A stretch of 64,000 nt of DNA, from positions 248,001 through 312,000 of the forward strand of contig MKSV01000008.1 in the NCBI GenBank assembly GCA_001897435.1. The letters are read 5' to 3'. The translations under genes and the position numbers were made by a program. Every line of letters starts with the position of its first letter. Position 1 is the stretch's first letter. This DNA is from Acidobacteriales bacterium 59-55. Its GTDB lineage: Bacteria > Acidobacteriota > Terriglobia > Terriglobales > Acidobacteriaceae. Shown here piece after piece: positions 33,786-42,746 of the stretch. Under the pieces are notes generated by a model that was not told the origin of the DNA, made no database searches, and saw nothing but the letters and a program-made list of their open reading frames with translations.

Positions 33786-34424
33786 ATGGACACACAGGCG
33801 CACTGGGCACAGATCTACGAAACCAAATCTCCTGATGAGACGAGTTGGTACGAGTCTCATTTGCAAACCTCACTCGACTGGATCTCGGATGCGGCCACGG
33901 ACCATTCTGCTTCGATTATCGACGTTGGAGGCGGAGAATCTACGCTGATAGATGACTTGCTTGTTAGGGGATACAGTGCCCTTACTGTCCTGGATCTGGC
34001 GGGCGCGGCAATTAAGAAATCTCAGGATCGCCTCGAACGAGCAGCAAAATCCGTCAATTGGATAGTGGGCGATGTGACAACAATTGCTTTCCCAGTCAAC
34101 ACGTACAACATTTGGCATGACCGGGCGGTCTTCCATTTTCTTACCAATCCCGAACAGCGATTGGCGTATATACGTCAGACTACCTCAGCCCTTAAGATTG
34201 GAGGGCAGGTGGTCATGGCAACCTTTGGGCCGCAGGGTCCACAGAAATGCAGCGGGCTTGATACAAATCGTTACGATGCAGAATCGTTGAGCCGCGAAAT
34301 GGGACCACGGTTTCGCCTGATACGAAGTTCAACCGTACTCCACCACACGCCAAAGGGCACGACACAACAGTTCCTTTATTGCCAGTTCAGCTTTAGTCCT
34401 CCTCAGAAAGGAATCACCCCTTGA
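33786..34424 (+). CDS. Class I SAM-dependent methyltransferase
   Basis: 212 residues. It opens with HWAQIYETKSPDETSWYE, typical of a small methyltransferase group, followed by the SAM motif I SIIDVGGGESTLIDDL, motif II VLDLAGAAIKKSQ and VNWIVGDVTT. No signal peptide, so it is cytosolic. The substrate is unknown; relatives methylate small molecules such as thiols or metalloids, which would suit this metal region. The rhodanese gene overlaps its end by 4 bp, forming a methyltransferase/rhodanese/thioredoxin operon. Confidence 0.85.
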   Translation: MDTQAHWAQIYETKSPDETSWYESHLQTSLDWISDAATDHSASIIDVGGGESTLIDDLLVRGYSALTVLDLAGAAIKKSQDRLERAAKSVNWIVGDVTTIAFPVNTYNIWHDRAVFHFLTNPEQRLAYIRQTTSALKIGGQVVMATFGPQGPQKCSGLDTNRYDAESLSREMGPRFRLIRSSTVLHHTPKGTTQQFLYCQFSFSPPQKGITP

Positions 34425-34915
34425 AATTTCGCTTTCTTCAGATAACCTCCGCCGCGATACTGCTTGCGATCTTGGCTTTATCTGGCACTGTCATGCAGGC
34501 ACAGCAGGTCCCAACGAAGTCCTCGGCTGTTGCGGACACGACGATTCCCTCCGCGGCACTTGTGCAACCGGCAGAACTCGTGCGGATGCTGCATGGTTCA
34601 GAAAAGCCTTTAATACTACAGGTCGGATCGCACGTTCTTTACGCTGAAGCGCATATACCCGGTTCAGAGTATGTGGGGGCCACAGGCACGAGTGCAGGAT
34701 TGCAGTCACTCCGCGAACGGGTCTCCAGCCTCAGGAAGGACCAGTTCATCGTCCTTTACTGCGGATGCTGTCCCTGGGGTCATTGCCCGAACATCCGGCC
34801 GGCTTACGAGCAATTACACGCGCTCGGCTTCACTCAGGTAAAAGCGCTTTATCTGGCTGATAATTTCGGCACGGACTGGGCCGGCAAGGGCTATCCAGTA
34901 GCTAAAGGGCGATAA
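34421..34915 (+). CDS. Exported rhodanese-like protein with Cys-rich active loop
   Basis: 164 residues starting at TTG 34421 that overlaps the previous stop; AAAGGAAT precedes it. The signal peptide ends near TVMQAQQ. The single rhodanese domain (about 48-155) has AELVRMLHGSEKPLILQVG, the entry AHIPGSEYVG, and an active loop YCGCCPWGHCPN with Cys114, 116, 117 and 122, more Cys than a normal rhodanese loop. It acts in the periplasm on sulfur or thiol compounds. Next to TlpA, it could handle persulfides or metal-thiol chemistry. Confidence 0.85.
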   Translation: MKFRFLQITSAAILLAILALSGTVMQAQQVPTKSSAVADTTIPSAALVQPAELVRMLHGSEKPLILQVGSHVLYAEAHIPGSEYVGATGTSAGLQSLRERVSSLRKDQFIVLYCGCCPWGHCPNIRPAYEQLHALGFTQVKALYLADNFGTDWAGKGYPVAKGR

Positions 34916-34925
34916 AGGACGATCG

Positions 34926-35465
34926 ATGCAAAGAAACGCTCGAATTGAGATGCCGCGAATGCTGTTGCTGTTTCTCCTAGTGTCTATTGCCTTGTTTGCC
35001 GGAAGTTCTCCGCTTGCTGCACAAACAGTTCCTTCGAGAGCAAAAGCGCATCGTGCTGCTCCAAATTTTTCACGTATGGATCTGCGCCACAAGAAGATTG
35101 AACTAACTTCATACCGTGGGAAGGTCGTCCTGCTCAACTTCTGGGCAACCTGGTGCGGACCGTGCCTTGTAGAGGTGCCCACCTTTAACGAATGGCAGAA
35201 CAAGTATGGCTCTAATCAATTTCAGGTGATCGGAATATCGATGGACGACGCAGCTCCGCCAGTGATCTCAACCATCAACAAGTTGAAGCTTAATTACCCG
35301 GTGTTGATGGGAGACGAACATCTGGGAGCTGCTTACGGCGGCATTCTCGGCCTTCCGGTTACGTTCCTGATCGACCGCCAGGGAAAGATCAGGGCACGGT
35401 ATCAGGGAGCCTCTGACCTCACGCGCATCAAAGGAGATATTGAGACGCTTCTCCACACTCGATAA
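34926..35465 (+). CDS. TlpA/ResA-like periplasmic thioredoxin
   Basis: 179 residues. An N-terminal hydrophobic signal or anchor (MLLLFLLVSIALFAGSSPLAAQ) is followed by a redoxin domain with the active site WCGPC at 76-80 in VVLLNFWATWCGPC, and the cis-Pro loop GLPVTFLIDRQGKI. It reduces disulfides outside the cytoplasm, probably for cytochrome or copper protein maturation or to recycle the adjacent rhodanese. It lies 10 bp after the rhodanese gene and converges with the cus operon without an obvious terminator. Confidence 0.9.
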   Translation: MQRNARIEMPRMLLLFLLVSIALFAGSSPLAAQTVPSRAKAHRAAPNFSRMDLRHKKIELTSYRGKVVLLNFWATWCGPCLVEVPTFNEWQNKYGSNQFQVIGISMDDAAPPVISTINKLKLNYPVLMGDEHLGAAYGGILGLPVTFLIDRQGKIRARYQGASDLTRIKGDIETLLHTR

Positions 35466-35497
35466 CGAAGCCCCCTGACGATAGCATGAGATCGCAG

Positions 35498-38400
35498 CTA
35501 TAAATGGCTGGTGGTTTGATTATCTTGATTAGCGAGAAGTGTTCCGCGCCTCAGTTCCCGCTCCTTCATCATGACGAAGAACACAGGGACGAGAATAAGG
35601 ACGTGAATGGTTGATGTAATCATGCCACCGACAATCGGAGCGGCTATCGGCTTCATCACGTCGGAGCCGATGCCGGACTCCCAAAGGATCGGCGCAAGAC
35701 TGGCCAGGACGGCGCAAACCGTCATCAGTTTTGGGCGGAGGCGTTGAACAGCCCCTTCGATGGCTGCTGCTTCGATGTCGGCATTCGTCATTTGATGGTT
35801 TGACTCGATGCGCTTTTCCAATGCTTCGTGGAGATAGACGACCATCACGACGCCAGTCTCCACTGCGATGCCAAAGAGCGCAATGTAACCAACTGCCACG
35901 GCAACGCTGAAATTGTAATGAAGCAGCCATTGCAGCAGTAGTCCGCCGGTCATGGCGTAGATGGTGGGGAAGATCAGCACGAGCGCCTCTGCAACGGAGT
36001 GAAAGACAAGATAGAGAAGCAGAAAGATCACCGCGAAAACCACAGGGAGAATCAGCTTGAGACGTTGTTTCGCGCGCTGCTCGAACTGGTACTCTCCCGA
36101 CCACTGATAGGTGTAGCCCGCAGGCAGCTTTAGCTTTTGTTGGATCTGGTTGTTGGCTTCTGCGACGAAACCTCCATAGTTCGCGTTCTTCAGGTCGATA
36201 TAAACATAGCCGGTAAGCGCGCCGTCTTCATCGCGAATCATGGCTGGGCCTCTGGAGAAAGAGATGGCCGCCACTTGCCCAAGCGGGATCTGTGCGCCGG
36301 TCGGTGTCGCAATGAGAACGCCGCGCATCTGCTCTACATCGTCGCGGAAGTCGCGCTGATAGCGAACATTGATGGGGTAGCGCTCTCGCCCTTCGATGTT
36401 CTCGGCGATGTTCTTGCCGCCGATGCCGGAGGAGACGGCTGTCTGGACATCGGCCACGGTCAGACCATAACGGGCAGCCTCCGCACGGTTCACTTCCACA
36501 TTGACGTAAAAGCCCTGGGCAACTTTTTCAGCAAACGTAGACCGTACCTGCGGCAGCGTGGAGAGAATGGTTTCGATCTGTGAGGCAACCTGCTGAATAC
36601 CTTCGACACTTGTGCCCTGGACTTTGAGACCGAGCGGAGTTTTGATACCGGTCAGCTCCATGTCAAGGCGGTTTTCGACCGGGCTGGTCCAGGTGTTCGT
36701 GAGTCCAGGAAACTGGAGCTTCGCATCCATCTGCTGAATGAGCTTGCCATAGGTCATTCCGGCGGGCCACTGCTCACGCGGCTTCAGCATCAGGGTCGTG
36801 TCGTACATGTCGAGCGGCGCGTTATCCGTCGCGCTGTCCGAGCGCCCAACCGTACCGAAGACGCTCACGACTTCAGGGAAGCTGCGGAGGATACGGTCCT
36901 GCTCTTGCAACAACACTTCCGCCTGCCCAATCGAGATGCCGGGCAATGCAGTCGGCATATAGAGAGTCGAGCCTTCATATAGAGGCGGCATGAATTGACT
37001 GCCGAGATGCAGGCCTAACGGCAGAACGATAACGAGAAACAGCACGTTGGCGGCGATGGTAAGCCAACGATAGCGCAAGCAGAATCGCAGTATCGGCAGA
37101 TAGATCGCCTGGGTCACGCGCGAGATCGGGTTGGCGCTTTCCGGACGCAGCCGTCCGCGAATCAGCATCACCATCAGGACTGGGACCAGGGTGATGGCAA
37201 GAATAGAAGACGATCCAACCGCCAGCGTTTTTGTCCAGGCGAGTGGGCGGAACATGCGGCCTTCCTGCGCTTCGAGCAGGAAGACTGGAAGAAACGACAC
37301 AACAATAATCAGCAGCGAGAAGAAGAGTGCCGGGCCAACCTGCTTCGCCGCGTTGATGAGGATGGTGCGGCGTTCCGGTTCGCTTACCTGAGTACCGTTT
37401 TGCTGTCTTTCGGAGAGATGGCGATAGCCATTTTCAACCATGACGATGGAAGCGTCCACCAATACACCGATGGCCAATGCGATGCCTCCCAGCGACATGA
37501 TGTTCGACGTCACGCCGAGCAAATACATGGGGATGAACGACACAACGACTGCGATAGGCAACGCGAGGATGGCAATCAGTGCCGAGCGGAAGTGAAACAG
37601 AAAGAGAATAATGACGAGGCTGACGATGATGGCTTCTTCCAGAAGATCGCGTTGCAATGTCTGGATCGAGGAGCGAATCAGACCGGACCGGTCGTAGCCG
37701 GACATGATTTCGACACCCGGCGGAAGCGACGGCGCAATTTCACGGAGCTTTGTTTTGACTCCATTGATGACGTTCAGGGCATTCATGCCCTGGCGCATCA
37801 CGATGATGCCGCCGACGGTCTCACCCTCTCCGTTCCATTCGGCGACGCCTTCGCGGATATCAGGTCCGAAGCTGACTGTGCCCAAATCACGCAACAAAAC
37901 AGGTGTGCCGTTTTTGCTGCCGACTGCAACCAAGGCAAGATCGTCAAGCGAGCGAAGATAGCCAAGACCGCGGATCATATACTCCGCACCGCTCAAATCG
38001 AGCAGCCGTCCTCCCACTTCATTCGTGCTGGCCTTTACACGGTCGATAACGGTAGAAAGCGGGATGCCATAAGCGAGCAGTTTATTGGGATCGAGCTGCA
38101 CCTGGTACTGCTTTACATAGCCGCCGATGCTCGCGACTTCGGCCACTCCCGGCACGGTCTCAAGCGCATAGCGCAGGTGCCAATCCTGCAACGAGCGCAG
38201 ATCCGCCAGGCTATGGCGATGGCTCTTGTCTACGATCGCGTATTCATAGACCCAACCCGCTCCGGTCGCATCCGGGCCGATCACGGGATGCACTCCTTCC
38301 GGCAGGCGCCCGCTGATTTGCTGTAAATATTCAATGACGCGAGAGCGCGCCCAGTAGAGGTCGGTGCCATCCTGAAAGACGATGTACACGTAGGAATCGC

Positions 38401-38665
38401 CGAACATGGTCTGCGCGCGCACCGCCTTCACATGGGGAGCAGCCAGCATACTGGTGACGATGGGATAGGTGACCTGATCTTCGATCACGTCGGGCGGCTG
38501 GCCTGCCCAGTTGGTATGCACAATCACCTGTACATCGGAGATGTCCGGCAGCGCATCCAGCGGAACATGCTGCAACGACCAGATGCCGGCAAGGGTCAGC
38601 AACAGGACTGCCGTGAAAACCAAAAAGCGGTTACGGGCGCAGACTTCAATGATGTAGGAGAGCAT
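35498..38665 (-). CDS. cusA: CusA-type Cu/Ag RND efflux pump
   Basis: 1055 residues. The helix 4 signature is the Cu/Ag type (IGVLVDASIVMVEN near residue 405), unlike the DFG form in the czc pump at 27509. The periplasmic segment ENRLDMELTGIKTPLGLKVQG closely follows the CusA pattern. Twelve membrane helices and two porter loops are present. It exports Cu(I)/Ag(I) from cytoplasm or periplasm with CusB and CusC. The start is immediately adjacent to the adaptor stop (0-bp gap). Confidence 0.93.
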   Translation of the reverse strand: MLSYIIEVCARNRFLVFTAVLLLTLAGIWSLQHVPLDALPDISDVQVIVHTNWAGQPPDVIEDQVTYPIVTSMLAAPHVKAVRAQTMFGDSYVYIVFQDGTDLYWARSRVIEYLQQISGRLPEGVHPVIGPDATGAGWVYEYAIVDKSHRHSLADLRSLQDWHLRYALETVPGVAEVASIGGYVKQYQVQLDPNKLLAYGIPLSTVIDRVKASTNEVGGRLLDLSGAEYMIRGLGYLRSLDDLALVAVGSKNGTPVLLRDLGTVSFGPDIREGVAEWNGEGETVGGIIVMRQGMNALNVINGVKTKLREIAPSLPPGVEIMSGYDRSGLIRSSIQTLQRDLLEEAIIVSLVIILFLFHFRSALIAILALPIAVVVSFIPMYLLGVTSNIMSLGGIALAIGVLVDASIVMVENGYRHLSERQQNGTQVSEPERRTILINAAKQVGPALFFSLLIIVVSFLPVFLLEAQEGRMFRPLAWTKTLAVGSSSILAITLVPVLMVMLIRGRLRPESANPISRVTQAIYLPILRFCLRYRWLTIAANVLFLVIVLPLGLHLGSQFMPPLYEGSTLYMPTALPGISIGQAEVLLQEQDRILRSFPEVVSVFGTVGRSDSATDNAPLDMYDTTLMLKPREQWPAGMTYGKLIQQMDAKLQFPGLTNTWTSPVENRLDMELTGIKTPLGLKVQGTSVEGIQQVASQIETILSTLPQVRSTFAEKVAQGFYVNVEVNRAEAARYGLTVADVQTAVSSGIGGKNIAENIEGRERYPINVRYQRDFRDDVEQMRGVLIATPTGAQIPLGQVAAISFSRGPAMIRDEDGALTGYVYIDLKNANYGGFVAEANNQIQQKLKLPAGYTYQWSGEYQFEQRAKQRLKLILPVVFAVIFLLLYLVFHSVAEALVLIFPTIYAMTGGLLLQWLLHYNFSVAVAVGYIALFGIAVETGVVMVVYLHEALEKRIESNHQMTNADIEAAAIEGAVQRLRPKLMTVCAVLASLAPILWESGIGSDVMKPIAAPIVGGMITSTIHVLILVPVFFVMMKERELRRGTLLANQDNQTTSHL

Positions 38666-40249
38666 TTACATGCCTCCTGTCGCGTTGATCCGCAGTTGCT
38701 TTGTAGCGAGGATCTGCCCGCTCTTCTGAGCGGTGATAGTCACCTGCCAGGCGCCGCCTGAACCAAGCGAGCCTGTGCCCTCATAAACTCCATTGCCTCT
38801 ATCGGTCAATTTGCTGGTTGTATTCATGGCGGCCATTCCCATCGCTGGCATTCCGGCCATGTAGAAAGTCACCGTCACATCGGCCCCGGCAACAGGAGCA
38901 TTGCCTGGTCCCGCCAACTTCACGCGGAAAGTGTTCGTGCCTTTCTGTGGCGGATTGGGATCAGTGGAGAAGTCAATATTGATTTGTGCTGCTGAAGATG
39001 CGGCTGATTGTGAAGCATTGCCCGCTCCGGGAGGCGGAGGCACGAATGAACCTGCTGCGGCCTGCAATTGGCTTTCGGAGTCGATGAGAAAATTGGCCGA
39101 GGTGACAATCTGTTGATGTCGTTGAAGCCCCTTCAGGACAACAACCTCGTCTCCCGTACGCGGTCCTAGCACAACCTCCTTTGGTTCCAGACTGCCATTG
39201 CCATGATCGACAAAGACCAATTGCTTTGTCCCGGTTTGAAAAACTGCGGAGGCAGGGATGACGAGCTGACGGCCCAGCGGCGATTTCAAGTCGCAATTGA
39301 CATACATGCCCGGCTTTAGTTTCAAGCCGGGGTTGTCAATCACAAGTCGGACACGGACTGTTCTCGTCACAGGATCGACCTGTGGCAGAATCTCATCGAC
39401 GTTCCCACGGAACGTCCTGCCGGGATAGGAGTCCACCGTGACTTCAACCGGATCACCATGTTTCAATCGTCCAACGTCATCCTGAAAAACCTGCGCGTAG
39501 ACCCAAATGCGCGAGAGATCGGCGATGGTGTAGAGCCGGGTCGAAGGCTCAATGTACATGTTTGGCAATGCGTTATATTCAGTGACATAACCGGAAACCG
39601 GCGAATTGATCGTTAGATTGGTGATCGGTTTTCCAGTGTCTTTGAGTTTTTGTAGTTCACTTTGCGGCACTTCCCATTGCTCAAGGCGCTGTTCGGCAGC
39701 GGCGGACAGCGAGGCAGCGCCGGAAGCGACTCCATCCACCGTGCTGCCACTCAAAGACTTCTGATTTTGCCGCGCAAGCAGATACTCCTGCTGTGTCGCA
39801 ACAAGGTCTGGGCTGTAGACCGTAAAGAGCGGATCACCCTTGCGGACATACAGGTAAGTCGCATTTACAAAGACTTTGCGAATGTAGCCTGGAAAACGAA
39901 CCTGAACATACGAAATCAGCCGCTCGTCGATGTTCACGGTTCCGGTGGCGCGGATGTCGTCGGTCAGTTGCTTGTACTCGACCGAACCCGTCTTCACGCC
40001 GATGCTCTGCATCCGCTCGGGCGAAAGCTGGACGGGCGACAATTGCGTGTCCTGCTTTTGCTGCTGCGCCGGAGACATGCTCGTCGCATTTGAATCAGGG
40101 CCAGCCGCAACCGGCTCCGTATCGGAAGACATTGGTGCGCGTTTGGAATTTACCTGCCCTGGTGAACGCGAACGGTAGACGAGCAGACCTGCCACAACGA
40201 TCAAAATGGCAAGCCATACGAGAGAAGTGCGAACAATATATTTGTTCAT
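38666..40249 (-). CDS. cusB: CusB-type periplasmic adaptor with C-terminal YtkA/FixH-like domain
   Basis: 527 residues, over 100 longer than CzcB. One N-terminal membrane helix (VWLAILIVVAGLLVY). The adaptor core follows: PERMQSIGVKTGSVEYKQL, YIRKVFVNATYLYVRKGDPL, then SPVSGYVTEYNALPNMYI and the barrel VEVTVDSYPGRTFRGNVDEI. After residue 410 there is a Gly/Ala linker and an immunoglobulin-like domain with a Met-rich strand (MAGMPAMGMAAMN), resembling the YtkA-like family, which probably binds Cu. It overlaps CusC by 4 bp. Confidence 0.9.
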   Translation of the reverse strand: MNKYIVRTSLVWLAILIVVAGLLVYRSRSPGQVNSKRAPMSSDTEPVAAGPDSNATSMSPAQQQKQDTQLSPVQLSPERMQSIGVKTGSVEYKQLTDDIRATGTVNIDERLISYVQVRFPGYIRKVFVNATYLYVRKGDPLFTVYSPDLVATQQEYLLARQNQKSLSGSTVDGVASGAASLSAAAEQRLEQWEVPQSELQKLKDTGKPITNLTINSPVSGYVTEYNALPNMYIEPSTRLYTIADLSRIWVYAQVFQDDVGRLKHGDPVEVTVDSYPGRTFRGNVDEILPQVDPVTRTVRVRLVIDNPGLKLKPGMYVNCDLKSPLGRQLVIPASAVFQTGTKQLVFVDHGNGSLEPKEVVLGPRTGDEVVVLKGLQRHQQIVTSANFLIDSESQLQAAAGSFVPPPPGAGNASQSAASSAAQINIDFSTDPNPPQKGTNTFRVKLAGPGNAPVAGADVTVTFYMAGMPAMGMAAMNTTSKLTDRGNGVYEGTGSLGSGGAWQVTITAQKSGQILATKQLRINATGGM

Positions 40250-41508
40250 CGCAGTGTCGCTCCTGTCAGTGTCTCCAGATGGGCCAGCGTAGTCTCGTGA
40301 TCGGCGAGTACCTGAGCTTCGTCGAGTTTCAGAGTCAGCACGTTAGTGAAGTACAAAAGTACATGTGTGAACTGGTCGCGATTAGCAGCATAAGCGTTGA
40401 GAGTCGCACGGTAAGCGGCATCAGATTGCGGAATCAGACCTTCTCGATATTCCTTCAATAGTTCTTCATCGCTCGTCGCGGTCACATAATTTTGCTTTAC
40501 CTGAGCAAGCTGCTGTTGCAGATGTGCATCGAGGGTTTCCTTCGTTTGCGCCAGATTCTCGGCAGCCTCCGCAATCTCCGCATCTACGCGCGCCTTCCGG
40601 GGAAAACGAACGTTGAAGGTCAGCATGTAATAGTCGCGATACTTCCGGTCGGTGTTCTGGTACATGTAGCCAAGACTGAAGTCGGGTTTGCTTCCACGTT
40701 TTGCGGAGGTAAGCGCAGCGTCTTGTTTGCCGACAGAACTGGAATCAATTTGGACTTGCGGGTTGTGTTCCCTCACCATTTGGAGCAGTTCGGCGGAGGT
40801 GTAGCGTAATAAGCTTTCGCTCAAGTCCTCGGTCACAATATCTGGCGAGCTTTGATCTCGATGCAACAACCCCTTCAAATGGGCTTCGATCTGTCCCATC
40901 TGCTCATGGTGCATGGTGATCTCACGGAGGATCTTTGTGCGCTCCACCTGGGCCTGCAACACCTCCGCCTGCAAACCTTGGCCCACCTCATAATGTGCCG
41001 TTGCGTCCTGAATGAGTTGGTCCAAAACATGCCGGTTCTCCATCAGAATGCCAAGCGTCTTTTGCAGATAAGCAAGTTGCAAATAATCCATCTTGACTGC
41101 ATCAGCAACGCTGGCCGAAGTTGCATCTCGCTCTTTTTCTTTAATATCCGCATCCCTCTGCGCGACCTCGCCTCGTAAACGGAGCTTGCCTGGATACGGC
41201 AGTTCCTGCGAAGCGCCAATGCCGATATACGAAAAGTCGCTGTTGGTGTAGCCGGCGAATGGCTTCGGACTGCCGACGCTGAACTGCTGATAAGTGAAGG
41301 TCGGGTCGGGCAATGTGCCTACCTGGCGCGGAACTTCCTTGGCCGCTTGCCAGCCATAATCGGCTGCGGCTATCTGAGAGTTGTTATGGCTGGCTTCAGT
41401 CAAAAGCTCAGATAACGGCATAGGCGCATCTGGCGAACGCTCTTGTCCAGACGCGGCAGTCACAGCCGCAAGTACAAGCATGGTGGTCAGGCCCCGGACC
41501 TTGAACAT
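40246..41508 (-). CDS. cusC: CusC-type TolC family outer-membrane factor
   Basis: ATG 41508 (MFKVRGLTTML) is chosen because GGAG lies 7 bp upstream; a longer frame opens at 41562. The product has 420 residues with a signal peptide ending AASGQERS. Two coiled-coil repeats (e.g. QLAYLQKTLGILMENRHVLDQL, AENLAQTKETLDAHLQQQ) and beta segments (TFTYQQFSVG, LGYMYQNTDRKYRDYYMLTF) are as in metal outer-membrane channels. It is the first gene of the cus operon; about 100 bp separate it from the small Cys-rich gene upstream. Confidence 0.9.
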   Translation of the reverse strand: MFKVRGLTTMLVLAAVTAASGQERSPDAPMPLSELLTEASHNNSQIAAADYGWQAAKEVPRQVGTLPDPTFTYQQFSVGSPKPFAGYTNSDFSYIGIGASQELPYPGKLRLRGEVAQRDADIKEKERDATSASVADAVKMDYLQLAYLQKTLGILMENRHVLDQLIQDATAHYEVGQGLQAEVLQAQVERTKILREITMHHEQMGQIEAHLKGLLHRDQSSPDIVTEDLSESLLRYTSAELLQMVREHNPQVQIDSSSVGKQDAALTSAKRGSKPDFSLGYMYQNTDRKYRDYYMLTFNVRFPRKARVDAEIAEAAENLAQTKETLDAHLQQQLAQVKQNYVTATSDEELLKEYREGLIPQSDAAYRATLNAYAANRDQFTHVLLYFTNVLTLKLDEAQVLADHETTLAHLETLTGATLR

Positions 41509-41604
41509 ATAAATCTCCATTCTCAAAATGGTTCGTAATAACTGGCACGAGCAGGCGCGCAACTATACGCCCGTCAGCCAAGCGAAGCCGGAGAAAAGAG
41601 ATTG

Positions 41605-41982
41605 CTAGATTCGGAGAATAAAGATTGAGGGAGGTGGAGATTGAGGCAGAGTGCTTGCGGGCCGTTGCGCAGGACTGGACATGGATACCCGTAACGTAAA
41701 GAGGATCGCAGGAGGCAGCCCAGCATGTGCGGTCAAATCAGTCTGAATATTTGTGGACTGCGCTTGGACCATTGCATTCCAATGGTCTGCCGTGGGCATT
41801 TCTTTCTGGCAGCAGCCGTGCGAAGCTGGCATTCCCATGCTTCCGCACTCGCCCTTCATCTGCTTGCAACAGGCGCGTTCCGCAGGAGTCAGATGTGCGT
41901 TCGACAGAGCACAGGCCATGGTTGGAGCCAGTAATGGCAACAACATCGTCAGTATCAGCGCGAATTGGCGCACAGACCTCAT
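41605..41982 (-). CDS. Small secreted Cys/Met-rich protein upstream of cusC
   Basis: The start at ATG 41982 (MRSVRQFALILTMLLPLLAP) is chosen since it begins a signal peptide; the frame stays open for 60 codons upstream without coding character. The product has 125 residues with a cysteine cluster (ERACCKQMKGECGSMGMPASHGCCQKEM) like that of small periplasmic copper-associated proteins in Acidobacteriota. The family is not named to my knowledge. It heads the minus-strand cus operon and is divergent from a second secreted Cys protein, with about 160 bp of shared promoter region. Likely role: periplasmic Cu binding. Confidence 0.65.
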   Translation of the reverse strand: MRSVRQFALILTMLLPLLAPTMACALSNAHLTPAERACCKQMKGECGSMGMPASHGCCQKEMPTADHWNAMVQAQSTNIQTDLTAHAGLPPAILFTLRVSMSSPAQRPASTLPQSPPPSIFILRI

Positions 41983-42145
41983 GGCAGCTTCAACTGTACA
42001 TCTGTGCCCAGAATAGTACAAAGTTAAGCGCCGGAGACCCTGGGTATGACGTTGCTTTGCATATCCGACATTCGCGCTCAGTCGTACAGTCAAACACCGA
42101 GGACAATTTGCACGTCCACACATATAAGGTGTAAATTCGGCTAGG

Positions 42146-42553
42146 ATGAGGCTTAAAGTCACATGGTCGCTGCTGTTGCTGATGCTGGTGAGCGTTCAGG
42201 CGTTTGCTGCGACTTGTGACGTGCGCTGTGGAGCGATGGCACTCAGGGACTCTGCCAGCCAGATGTCCGGCATGGCTGATTGTCAAAGGATGACGTCCCA
42301 ACGTGCATCCGATCAACAATTCGTGGCCAGCTTAACGTCTTCGCAATCGTGTGACAGCCATATTTGCAAAGACGATTGGACATTCCTTCAGAATTCAGTT
42401 GTGCAGGAATTGGGAATCTCAGCGCTCCCTCTGATTCCACTGGGTAACGCCCTAATATCCCTTGAAATTGCGCATCCGTTGCAATTCAAGATAGATCGAA
42501 GTCCTCACTCCATCCCGACATTCGATCCCCTCATTTCCAGTCTCCGCGTCTAG
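42146..42553 (+). CDS. Small secreted protein with paired cysteines, copper cluster
   Basis: 135 residues; no family recognised. A signal peptide (MRLKVTWSLLLLMLVSVQAFA) precedes a mature part with CDVRCGAMAL, ADCQRM and SCDSHICKDDW, that is five Cys in about 60 residues. It is divergent from the Cys/Met-rich gene at 41982 and lies 190 bp before copA. The arrangement suggests a periplasmic metal-binding or disulfide-bonded partner of the copper system. Confidence 0.58.
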   Translation: MRLKVTWSLLLLMLVSVQAFAATCDVRCGAMALRDSASQMSGMADCQRMTSQRASDQQFVASLTSSQSCDSHICKDDWTFLQNSVVQELGISALPLIPLGNALISLEIAHPLQFKIDRSPHSIPTFDPLISSLRV

Positions 42554-42746
42554 TTCTGACCCTCTGCTGCCTCTTGGCAGGGCCGGGCTGGCGCGTAATG
42601 CCGTTAACTGGCAGCATATTTCCCGACCCCTCCTTGTAAGGCAACTCTTTTTTGTAAGAAATTCCGCGTCTGCACGTCTACGCAACTAAACGGCCAGCGC
42701 CGTCATAAAACTTGCTCGATCCGGGCAAAATCAGTCAGGAGTAGTT

